Shown here: positions 21,940 to 30,804 of the stretch, piece by piece
Numbering within the stretch: the stretch's first letter is position 1
Layout of the letters: every line of letters begins with the position of its first letter
Source: Stemphylium vesicarium
Lineage: Eukaryota; Ascomycota; Dothideomycetes; Pleosporales; Pleosporaceae
Assembly (NCBI GenBank): GCA_004380135.1
Contig: QXCR01000177.1
Location: 1-54,854, forward strand
Length of the DNA stretch: 54,854 nt
Direction: 5' to 3'
The notes under the pieces: model-generated
The model's input: the letters and a program-made list of their open reading frames with translations, nothing else
Database searches by the model: none
Told to the model about the DNA's origin: nothing
Made by a program: the position numbers and the translations under genes

Positions 21940-22440
21940 ATGTCCCAATCCACTGCGTCCAAAGCCGTTGTGCACTATCCCCCTCATAAAGCAGATGTAG
22001 CCAGGCCATCTGTGATACTCTACGGGGCCATACAGCCCGGTGCCGACAAAGACTGGCAAAGGCGTCTGACAGCCTCGCTCTCCGACCTCCCAATCGCCAT
22101 CCTGGACCCGCGGCGCGATGACTGGGACAGCAGCTGGAGAGAAGATATATCCTTCCCACCCTTCAAAGAGCAGGTTGAATGGGAGATGGAATATGCGCGC
22201 GTAGCCGACATTATTGTCTTTTACTTTGCAGACGACCCTAAAGTGCAACAACCGATCACATTGCTAGAATTGGGGCTCTATGCCGGCACAGGGAAAGCAA
22301 TAGTCTGTTGCTCAGAGGGATTCTGGAAGAGAGGAAACGTCCAGATCGTTTGCGAGAGGTATGGAATCGAGTCGTGCGGGACAGAGGTGGAGTTGACGGA
22401 GAAGGTCAGGGCGAGGCTGATGGCCAAGCTCAAGGGCTAG
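21940..22440 (+). CDS. nucleoside 2-deoxyribosyltransferase-like protein (166 aa)
   Basis: A single-exon gene with its ATG at 21940, after a CAT/CGT microsatellite at about 21904-21936. The fold signature is clear: SVILYGAIQPGADKDWQRRL, then ILDPRRDDWDSSW, EQVEWEMEYARVADIIVFYF and the active-site segment PITLLELGLYAGTGKAIVCC, where the Glu of LLELG is the likely nucleophile. The length suits the stand-alone fungal members of the Nuc_deoxyrib_tr type. Classical enzymes swap bases on 2-deoxyribonucleosides; related proteins hydrolyse N-glycosidic bonds of nucleotides. It is cytosolic, without signal or membrane segment. It precedes a patatin-like phospholipase on the same strand by 425 bp, which may be a functional link. 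Confidence 0.88.
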   Translation: MSQSTASKAVVHYPPHKADVARPSVILYGAIQPGADKDWQRRLTASLSDLPIAILDPRRDDWDSSWREDISFPPFKEQVEWEMEYARVADIIVFYFADDPKVQQPITLLELGLYAGTGKAIVCCSEGFWKRGNVQIVCERYGIESCGTEVELTEKVRARLMAKLKG

Positions 22441-22865
22441 TCTTGTTCTCACGGAAACCCCATGCCTTACTCCGTTTAGGCAATCTAATGCGAAAGTGAA
22501 GCACATACATATATGCCTCTTTCTGACCCAAAGCTGAGTCTTCTAGGACGAGCGTATTCTCATTGTTCAGCTGCCAAGCAAAGCCACCGTATTGACCTCA
22601 GCCCAACGAAGGACTATCGAGCGTCTGGTACTGAAGGCCAGGCCATCGCGCCATTGGCTTCCTAGGCTAACCCCAATTTCCCAAACCGGTCAGCAGCTGA
22701 GCAGCAGGCTCAAACGATGCTCAAGGCAAATGCGGATTAGCCAAAGGTCCAGTGTCTTCGTGGGGGCAGCGCCTGGCCCTTGGTAACTCCGCGAAGAGAT
22801 AACTACTTCACGTTTCCAGTCATGTCTTGCTTACAACAATACTTTATTCTCAAGCAACCGCAGCC
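22441..22865. other. spacer between deoxyribosyltransferase-like and patatin genes
   Basis: 425 bp on the plus strand with no supported frame. It likely holds the end of one transcript and the promoter of the next. No shared or repeated motif was noticed. Confidence 0.45.
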
Positions 22866-24696
22866 ATGTCACAAGGTCATCGACTGCTCAGCCTTGACGG
22901 AGGAGGTGTACGGGGTCTAGCATCCCTCTACCTGCTCAGAAAGATATTATCATTTGTTGGAAGTCCCAAGCCATGCGACTACTTCGACATGATCTGCGGA
23001 ACGAGCACAGGGGGCCTCATTGCAATTATGCTTGGGCGGCTAGAAATGACAGTTGAGCAGTGTATCGAAGCTTACATCGACATGATGGACGTCATATTTG
23101 ATCCGAAAGACAGGGCCCGGCTTCCTTTCAGGGTGCGCAACGGCAAGGTCAAGCCGCGGTACAAGACGGAGCAGTTAGAGCAAGCGATCAAGCAAGTCAT
23201 CCGTAACTCTGGAGCCATGACGGACGATCGCTTTAGGGGCGACAAACAGTCTACTTGCAAGACGTAAGCACATACATTGATCGAGCTTATTTACCGCTCT
23301 AACCCGTTGGTAGTGTGGTGATAGCCATGACAGCAGAATGCGCAACCCCGATCCGCTTCACCGACTACCACAAACTCGGCGAGCACTCCAACTTTTACAA
23401 CGAAGTCCGAATTTGGGAAGTTGCACGCGCCACATCAGCAGCGACGTCTTTCTTCGCCCCTATGAAGATCAAACACGCCGGCGAACCCCGCTGCTTCCTC
23501 GACGCCGGTCTTGGCCACAACAACCCAATCCAAGAACTCTATGTCGAGGCGATGTCTGAGTTGGGTCAGCCTGGAAGCTACTTTGACGATCAGATCCGCG
23601 TGCTGGTCTCGATTGGCACGGGGAAACCAATACTGCAAAATTTTGGCAAAAGCGTTACGGAAGTGGCGAAAAGCATCATTAAGATTGCCGCGGAGACGCA
23701 GAGCACGGCGAACACGTTCGGTCTTATGCATATGGACTTGGCAGAACGACATGGCTACTTCCGCTTCAATCCTCCTGACCTCTCCGGAGTGCTTCTAGAT
23801 GAGGCGAGCAAGAAGGATATCATTGCAGCGCGCACGCAAGATTATGGCAATGATGCTGAGACGGTGAAGATGGTGAGGCAATGGGTGGCCGCGGCTGGAA
23901 GCGAGCAAAGTGCGTCGACCCTTGCTGTTATTGAAGACTTTACTTGAATCTAGCTCTCGAGTTCCTCATGTTTTATTTCCTTGTATGTAGTTTTGCAAAT
24001 GCTAACGTTAGTGATATCCCTAGACCGTATCGTCCCCCGTGTACCGCCTCCCATTTCCATCCGAACGAAGCTGTTCTACTCGCTGCATAAAGGACCTAAA
24101 TATATCAAACAAAACGCGCAGACGTACTGGCAGTATCTCACGCTCGACTCGTACCATGTCTACGAAGCCATATACCGAGCATGCAACCCCTTAGACGGCA
24201 AAGTGACTTGTACGTAGCCCACCTCACCCTCACTCACATCTTTTTGATCTGACTCGCCGCCAAAGATGAAGCATTCTGCAAACAGTTTGGTCCCAGCCCG
24301 CACCCCACCCCCGTCCGCATCAAGGAAACATGGACCCGCGTCCTGCACGACAAAACCAGGATACACCAATCCATCCATCGCAAACCGCTCGTAATGGCAG
24401 TATTATACATGCTACACATCGAATCAAGCCTCTCTCTATCGAATAAAAGCGTAGATACCAACCGGCGCGAGATACTGAAGCGCTTCCACAAATGGGTGCC
24501 ATGCCAGTGCAGTCGCGGCTGTAATCGGAGCTGGAATTTCGTGAACGGAGTTGGTCTATGGCGTGGCGGGGACGAGGGCAAGAAATGCGATTTCCCGGGT
24601 TTGATGGAGAAGAGTGAGCATTGGAGTGTGGCGTTCAAGGGGGATCAGGCGAGGAGGTTGGAGGCTACGAGGGGGATGTGGTTGGCTAGGATGTGA
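22866..24696 (+). CDS. patatin-like phospholipase, probably with a C-terminal extension (536 aa, 4 exons; alternative 343 aa)
   Basis: Patatin core: SLDGGGVRGL oxyanion loop (9-18), nucleophile elbow GTSTGG with Ser47, and catalytic Asp196 in FLDAGLGHNNP, so it should be an active lipid acyl hydrolase. The first intron is 23264-23313. Two models follow. Short: the frame ends at TGA 23945-23947 (343 aa). Long (preferred): donor GTGCGT at 23910, TGCTAAC branch site at 23998-24004, acceptor CCCTAG ending at 24023, then an intron at 24210-24265 and stop at 24696. All phases close, and the 3' part (LFYSLHKGPKYIKQNAQTYW, CQCSRGCNRSWNFVNG) then needs no separate start only 51 bp after the patatin stop. 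The extension matches no domain I know. This patatin type also occurs as the N-terminal effector of fungal NLR-like proteins, but no NB-ARC or repeat domain is present here. Confidence 0.75.
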
Positions 24697-24833
24697 GAGA
24701 TGTACTTGGTTTCGAAAAGGGTTCAGTTTATCGTTTGCTCTGCTAACGAGTGTTAAATGTTATTTTCAGAAAAGTCGCTACATAGCTCATACAACAAGAC
24801 AACAAAGCACAACACCATACAAACGCGCAATCA

Positions 24834-25985
24834 CTAGTACTGCTCATGCACCGTAGCCATCGGTCTGTGCACATCAACCGTCCCATACTCACTAGCAGCC
24901 ACCGACGGCTCGACATTCGGACCAGCGCCATTCAGTACCCCACGGCTCCAAGAGCCTATATTAGACCCAGTACCAATGTTAGACCCTGGACCAAAAGCAT
25001 ACTCCGATTCCTGTGTCTCGGGTTCAGGCGTCTTATTCCGGGCAATCAAGTCTCTATTCTTCTTCTGCTTCTTCCTGAAAAGCCAGTATCCAATCCCGAG
25101 GCCCACAACTAGGATACCCACACCAACCAAAACGATGACCACGATGGCTACAGTGCTTAGAGAACTCTTTCCGGAGCTAGTATCGCCTGTGTCATTACTG
25201 CTCGTTCCAGAGTTCGATGTACTCGTGGAAGTGACAATTCCAGGGATGGAGAAAAGAGGCGAATTTGGGCTTCCATCTTCCCCCGTCGATTCGTCATCCG
25301 CAGCAGTCGTCTGCGCCCCTCCATTCGTCGCCGTAGCAAGCAGTAAAACGTCCTCTGAAGTCGTCCCGCACGCAAACGAGTAATACGTATCTGTTTCTCC
25401 GCGTGCAGAAGAGCGTGCGTAGCGGAAGCATGATGGCGCATCTTGTGAACTGGGATTCTTCAGTCAGTAAAAGCGGAAAGCAAAACCAATACACGCGTAG
25501 ACGCCAACTCTAGAATATTTCTAGCATGTGACTCACCATTGCAGGATGGATCCGTATATCGACGAGCAGACGTCGTCGGACAGAGGATTCCCCATACAAT
25601 CCGTCTGCCCGTACGGGCGACATGTAGCCCAGTTATCCAGACATTCGATGTTGTTGCAGCATGCGAACCCGTATTGGAGTTTGTTGAAGTTGGTGGCGCA
25701 GTTATAGTCTTCTGGACATGTTACTGGCGATGCTGTTGAGAGTGTTAGAGTTGTGCACAGATGTTAGGCGCGGAGTGCATCAGTACCTGAGTTGCCGCGA
25801 ACAAAACCGCAGGTCGCGATGGATCTTTTGAGGAGATTGTCGTGGAATTGTGGGGCTGGGGTGATGATGCTTCCTTGGGGTAGGATTGCGGATGGTGGGA
25901 AGGCTTCTGCTGCTTTGTTTGGCATGGCTTTTGCTGCGGCTAGCACTGCTGATGCGAGCAGGATGAGGTGGAAGCGCATTGACAT
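24834..25985 (-). CDS. secreted-domain, Cys-rich single-pass membrane protein (336 aa, 3 exons)
   Basis: Exons on the minus strand: 25985-25787, 25732-25537, 25449-24834; phases close. MSMRFHLILLASAVLAAAKA is a signal peptide. The ectodomain has many Cys (CPEDYNCATNFNKL, FACCNNIECLDNWATC, QTDCMGNPLSDDVC, CSQDAPSCFRYA), then a Ser/Thr-rich stalk (about 175-228) probably O-glycosylated. One membrane helix follows (about 230-252, start VAIVVIVLVGVGILVV), then a KKQKK stop-transfer signal and an 80-residue cytoplasmic tail with repeated GSNIGTGSNIGS. This build resembles fungal wall-stress sensors or mucin-like surface proteins, though it lacks a WSC consensus I could confirm. The ligand and function are unknown. 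Confidence 0.8.
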
Positions 25986-26524
25986 TGCGATGCGCGATGA
26001 TGCACTGGGATGCATCTGCAGAGGATTTTGTAGGTGTTCGCGAGGTGGGGTATGTTGAAGGCCTACCTTCGGTGTTGTATCTGCCTTCGGCTACCCCTAT
26101 CCACCAGCTGAAAGGTGATACTTCAGCCTTCATGCACGATAGTGCCTGGTCGCACCACATCGGTCCGGTCTGGCGCCACCAATAAATCTACCCTTTCTCG
26201 TGACACTCATTAACAGTGGCGCATTAGATGGACTAGATCTTTGCGCGGGGGTTGGGCAACTCGGAGTGCGCAGGTAGCTAGATCATATCACCACACGTTC
26301 CTTACTCGTTTGTCTGCTCCCCGATGCTTTGAGGAAGAGCCAATAGTAACGTCATAATAGGTATAATAAAGCCTCTAGTCATCCCAAGGCTGCAGGTCAG
26401 CTTGCAGAGTAGCATGGAAACGAATCATGACTACAAGAATGGAGTTGGTATAGCCATACTTTACAATTCGTGCCGGTACTCGTACCTACGACTAGCCTCT
26501 TTGATTTACTCTTCTCTCTTAACA
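25986..26524. other. intergenic, no gene
   Basis: This lies upstream of the Cys-rich membrane protein and downstream of the amidohydrolase on the same strand. It should hold the promoter of the former. No domain-bearing frame was found on either strand. Confidence 0.45.
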
Positions 26525-28093
26525 TCACAGTGTGTATGGCTCTTGCTTCCAAGACACTCTCCTCTCGTCCCGCATGCGATCAAACCTAACAACACTCTGT
26601 AACAAGACCTGCGCACCCAAAGCGCAATCCTCTTCCTTGCAGAATTCCCGTGGGTTGTGGCTAACACCCTCTCTGCACGGTACAAAGATCATGCTCGTGG
26701 GGCAGCGTTTGCTCGCATATACGCTGTCATGTCCGGCTCCAGAAGTCATCTCCATAGCCTGGTTATGACCGACGATACTGGTTGCGGATTGGCGGACAGA
26801 GGTGATGCAATCGGCGTGGAACTTGGTCGCAGGACTGTCAAAGTTTTCCACAATCTCCACGGTGAGTGGAAGAGCAGTTGTGCAGCCATGGTTAGAGCCC
26901 TCTATGTCCTCGCCTGCCGCGATCTTCGGGAAGTCGCGCAGAACTAGCTCTTTCATCTTCTCGACTGTTTCATCTTTTGGTGCGCGAATGTCGAGACTGA
27001 AGGTGACTTCACCCGGCACTGTGTTTGTGGAACCAGGCTTCAGGTTCAAGATGCCGGTTGATGCTAGCGCAGCATTGGCAGTTGCGAGGCGATGCGAGTG
27101 CACTATCATTTTGCTTGTCGCTAACAAGGCGTCCGCTCGTGACTTAAGGTCTGTGGTGCCGGTGTGGGTGTCTCGTCCTTTGACTTTGATGGTGAACCAC
27201 TTGTACGCCTGAACTGAGGTAACTACGCCAACCTTCTTGTTCGCCATTTCCAGCAGTGGACCTTGTTCGATGTGAAGTTCAAAGTGAGCTGCCATGGGCA
27301 TGGCTTCGTGGCTTGCTGGTGTGTTTCCTAGGTAACCGATGCGTTCAAGTTCTGATTTCATAGTCGCCGTTCCAGGATGTACTTCGCAGAGGTTATGCGC
27401 AGTTTCCAAGGGAATAGATCCTGCCCAAACACCACTCGAAACCATCGACATCGGAAACCGTGCGCCTTCTTCGTTCGTCCAGTTTACTACACCGACGGGA
27501 TACTCCGTCTCAGTCCAGTTCTCGCCCAGTACCCTCAACATCTCAACACCGGCCGTAACGCCGAGGATGCCGTCGTAACGCCCTCCTGTTGGCTGAGTAT
27601 CGAGATGACTTCCAACAAAGGTCGGTGGCTTATCGTTCCTCAACCCTGGTCGGACTGCGAAAGTGTTGCCCATAGCGTCCACAGTCACTTCACAGCCCAA
27701 CTCTTTTGTTGTCTCAACAAACCAGTCACGTGCAGCCTTGTCAGCGTCGGAAAGCGCAAGCCGAGACATTCCCGTCTCTGTCGGCTTTCTGCAACCGTTA
27801 GTATACAACGAGCAAAGAACATTTCCGGTTACTTACTCTCCCCATCGTTCACCGATGCCCCATTGACATGTGTGATGTATGTCTTCCATCAACCTTGCCT
27901 GATTGACTTTGAGATCTTTCATCAAGTCATCGTTCATCTCCTTGGTCCTGATCTGCCATTGTGGCGAATTGAAAAAGGTCCTAACATGCTCGCATCCGAC
28001 TCTCGGTCTTACACCCGGACCCGTCCTCAATGCGGGGTAGCGTTTGCTCGCATTGCGAAGAACAGCGGGAACTCTGCTAGCCAGCAGAGCCAT
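26525..28093 (-). CDS. M20-family N-carbamoyl-amino-acid / beta-ureidopropionase-type amidohydrolase (506 aa, 2 exons)
   Basis: Exons on the minus strand: 28093-27837 and 27788-26525. Metal-site motifs of the hydantoinase/carbamoylase branch are present: VGSHLDTQPTGGRYDGILG, VNWTNEEGARFP, AAHFELHIEQGPLLE, the dimerisation-domain stretch KGRDTHTGTTDLKSRADALL, and C-terminal AGHDSVYASKRCPTSMIFVP with GVSHNPREF. These bind two metal ions and hydrolyse N-carbamoyl amino acids, ureidopropionate or allantoate-like amides, in pyrimidine or purine breakdown. The N-terminus (MALLASRVPAVLRNASKRYP) is basic, lacks acids and looks like a mitochondrial presequence. The exact substrate is not settled; beta-alanine synthase-like activity is the best guess. 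Confidence 0.9.
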
Positions 28094-28723
28094 TTCGTGG
28101 TGAAAGAAAATGAGAAAGAGGAGAGAGGAAATACATGACAACGCGGGTCATGGAAGTCGGCATCTGAAGGAAGGGCATGGCATGACAGGCGCGCCAGGTC
28201 ATGGGAAGGGGCGGGTCGGAGAGCCGATAACAGTAGTGCGTTACCATGCCGCATCCTGATATGCAGGTTGCCCGTCGGCCAAGACCGAACTTCCGACGTG
28301 GGATGTGATGCAGCATTGAGCTTTTTTGGTATGTAGTGAAAGCGGCGATAGGGTCTAGTATTGCGACAAAGCGGGGCAAGGATACGGGGAGTCTTGTGTA
28401 TACATATCAAGGTACGTGTGGTGTTGACAGCCCTGGAGGCGCGTCTTGCTCACGTGATAGGCCCGGTTTGGTGTGTAGAGCCGAGCTTTGCTGTAAAAAA
28501 GTAATCTCAAGCTGAGTGCACACTGCGCAAAACCGTTTACGCTCCTACAGCTCGAGAAAATCGGAGACATTGTTGCTAATCAGGACTGGTAATGTAATGG
28601 TAATGACGTAAGAAAGATATAGTATTGGGTATCGATGAACGAACAAAGCGAATTCTCCAAACGCCTTATTATGCTGCTAATTACCAAATGATTTCAAATT
28701 GTGTCACCAATCTGCGGGGGGAC
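28094..28723. other. intergenic, promoter side of the M20 amidohydrolase
   Basis: 630 bp between two minus-strand genes, with no supported frame. The left part should be the amidohydrolase promoter and the right part the Sde2 transcript end. Confidence 0.45.
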
Positions 28724-29536
28724 TTAAACGGCCTTTGCTTTCCCCTTGCCCTCGACTACGGGCATCGCATCCTCCTCACAGACGTCATCTTCCTCTTCGC
28801 TGTCGCTCATGAACTCGTCATCTTCATCGTCCCAGCCAAACATGGCTCGTTGCTGAGCAGGCTTTGATGCAGACGCGGTTGGTTGAGCGTCCTCTTCCTC
28901 TTCTGAACTTTGGCCCTGTGCCATCAACATCTTCTCAATGGCTTCGCGGGTCTTGTTTTCCGCCTCCTCTTTATCTTCTACCCACTGTCCGTCTAGACGT
29001 GCTGTGCCTCTGCTGTTTTGTAGCTCCTCCTGCTTTCGCTCAGTGCTAGCCACAATATCTTCCCACTTCTTTCGGCGTTCGTCCTTTTCTCTCTGCTCCA
29101 TTTCGGGCTTGATGGCCAGGTATTCAGCGAGCACTTTTGCTTCGGTAACTGTGCGCAGACGTCGTCCGTCTAGATTGCGTGATGATCCGTTAACATCACC
29201 CTGCTTCTTCTTGCGCGACGACATGCGTCCACCTTGAGCGCGCAAGATGGACCCAAAACCACCTTTTCCACCGCATAGCGGAACGGTCAAGCGGAGGGAT
29301 AGAAAGGTGTCGGTTGACGATGAAAGAAGTGATGAGACGGGGGCGTTATCTTGGCGGACGGAGCGGCGCGAGTTTGTGGTGAGGATGTAGGATGAGTTTT
29401 GTATCCATGGAGCGCGCTGGTAGAGTGTATCGTAGATGGAGGTGAGGGGCGCAGTCTTTTCGGCAGCAAAAGCGATGTTTTGCCCGCGAATGCTATCGAC
29501 GATGACGGTGATGGGGGAGGGGGTGACGGGATCCAT
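28724..29536 (-). CDS. sde2: Sde2, ubiquitin-like splicing/genome-stability factor (270 aa)
   Basis: Single exon; the ATG at 29536 gives MDPVTPSPITVIVDS and the N-terminal ubiquitin-like fold. The hallmark GGKGG follows at 89-93 (VPLCGGKGGFGSILRAQGGR). In fission yeast Sde2 the precursor is cut after the first GG by deubiquitinases, and the new Lys-Gly-Gly N-terminus joins the spliceosome to promote excision of selected introns. The Sde2 core after the cut (RKKKQG, DGRRLRTVTEAKVLAEYLAI) and a charged helical section (about 140-200) are present, with a very acidic tail (SEEEEDAQP, DDEDDEFMSDSEEEDD). The gene is head to head with the eS10 gene over 304 bp. Recognition is firm because the processing motif and length both fit. 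Confidence 0.93.
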   Translation of the reverse strand: MDPVTPSPITVIVDSIRGQNIAFAAEKTAPLTSIYDTLYQRAPWIQNSSYILTTNSRRSVRQDNAPVSSLLSSSTDTFLSLRLTVPLCGGKGGFGSILRAQGGRMSSRKKKQGDVNGSSRNLDGRRLRTVTEAKVLAEYLAIKPEMEQREKDERRKKWEDIVASTERKQEELQNSRGTARLDGQWVEDKEEAENKTREAIEKMLMAQGQSSEEEEDAQPTASASKPAQQRAMFGWDDEDDEFMSDSEEEDDVCEEDAMPVVEGKGKAKAV

Positions 29537-29840
29537 GGCGGTTTGCGACTCGGTGTATAGGCGCAAAGCAGATGTTGTTTAGGCTATGTGTATACTTTGT
29601 GTGCGCGTGGTTGCGTGACTGAATGCAAGGCAAACCGGTGGATTCGTGTGTAGTGAAGGTTGCGTTGGTGATGGAGTCTGAGACTTGGAGTCGGCCTTGG
29701 CACTATATGGTCATAGCGTTCGCTTAGACTAGCTGCGCACCCGTCCATCGAAATGGCCTACGTCTATCCGCGAACTTCTCCCCATCGACCTCACCAACCA
29801 GTCCAAAGCATCCCGAACTCTTTTCGCTCAAACCGTCAAG
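29537..29840. promoter_or_regulatory. compact divergent promoter shared by sde2 and the eS10 gene
   Basis: Only 304 bp separate the two start codons, so both core promoters must lie here. A T/A box (CTATATGG) sits near 29703-29710. No known ribosomal-protein promoter motif was identified by eye. Confidence 0.55.
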
Positions 29841-30614
29841 ATGCTCATCCCCAAGGCCGACCGCAAGGCGATTCACGAGTTAGTCCACCTTTGCAGCTAT
29901 CACGGAAACAGCGGAGTCGAGTTTTGAGTTTCGCACCAAATATTCCGACCTTGACCTGCCCCCTCGATGCATTTCAATTGAGCGAGATTGCTGACAATTC
30001 TGTGTACAGGTACCTCTTCCGAGGTTAGTATCCCCGCGTACTCGAGCCATGGCTATGGCACAATTATACTTTTTTGCGCGGCTTCTGCTGCATATAAGGA
30101 TAGGCTGACACACGGTCACCACAGAGGGCGTTCTCGTTGCCAAGAAGGACTTCAACCTTCCCAAGCACGGCGAAATCGACACCAAGAACCTTTTCGTCAT
30201 CAAGGCTTGTCAGTACACCACTCACGACACTGGTAATTCACTGTCGTCTAACAAGCACCAGGCCAGTCTTTGACCTCCCGCGGCTACCTCAAGACCCGCT
30301 TCTCATGGCAGTACTACTACTACACCCTCACCCCCGAGGGTCTTGACTACCTCCGTGAATGGCTCCACCTCCCCGCCGAGATTGTTCCCCAGACCCATAT
30401 CAAGCAGCAGCGCTCTGCTCCTCCCCGAGGCATGCTCGGCGGTGGTGACGACCGTGAGCGCCGTGGTGGAGGCCGTGGCGGCCGTGGCGGTGACCGTGGC
30501 GAGTACCGCCGCCGTGACCAGGGCGAGAAGGCCGAGGGCGCTGCCCCTGGCGAGTTCAAGCCCGAGTTCCGTGGTGGCTTTGGACGTGGACGTGGTGCTG
30601 CTCCTGCTTCGTAA
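29841..30614 (+). CDS. rps10: 40S ribosomal protein S10 (eS10, 162 aa, 4 exons)
   Basis: Exons: 29841-29878, 30010-30023, 30125-30208, 30262-30614; phases close. The protein starts MLIPKADRKAIHEYLFREGV, continues VLVAKKDFNLPKHGEI and NLFVIKACQSLTSRGYLKTRF, then WQYYYYTLTPEGLDYLREWL, the conserved eS10 winged-helix core. The tail is Gly/Arg-rich (RGGGRGGRGGDRGEYRRRD), a likely arginine-methylation target. Exon 2 is only 14 nt and codes for part of the invariant EYLFRE segment, which supports its reality. eS10 sits at the head of the small subunit near the mRNA entry channel. The ATG at 29841 is set by the strict conservation of the first residues. Confidence 0.97.
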
Positions 30615-30804
30615 GGCAGTCGAGAGGGTTCGGAGTATTGCATAACAAAATGGGTTCGGATACGGCGAAATGACCGGATGATACTACGAATGGATCGCTT
30701 GTCTGAGTTGCCATGTCGCAGTCTTAGATGACCATGTTCTCAATGATACCCCATACGCTTCAGTGACTTGTGTCTATCTCATTTTGCTTTGGTCCTTGCC
30801 CTCA
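30615..30804. other. convergent 3' spacer
   Basis: A 190 bp tail-to-tail spacer between the eS10 and Trm44 genes, which must contain both transcript ends. No separate feature was seen. Confidence 0.5.

Noticed and set aside
23999..24696. Separate two-exon gene starting at ATG 23999
   Set aside because: Too close to the patatin stop and its start lies in what looks like an intron (branch site at the ATG itself); kept only as an alternative to the extended patatin model.
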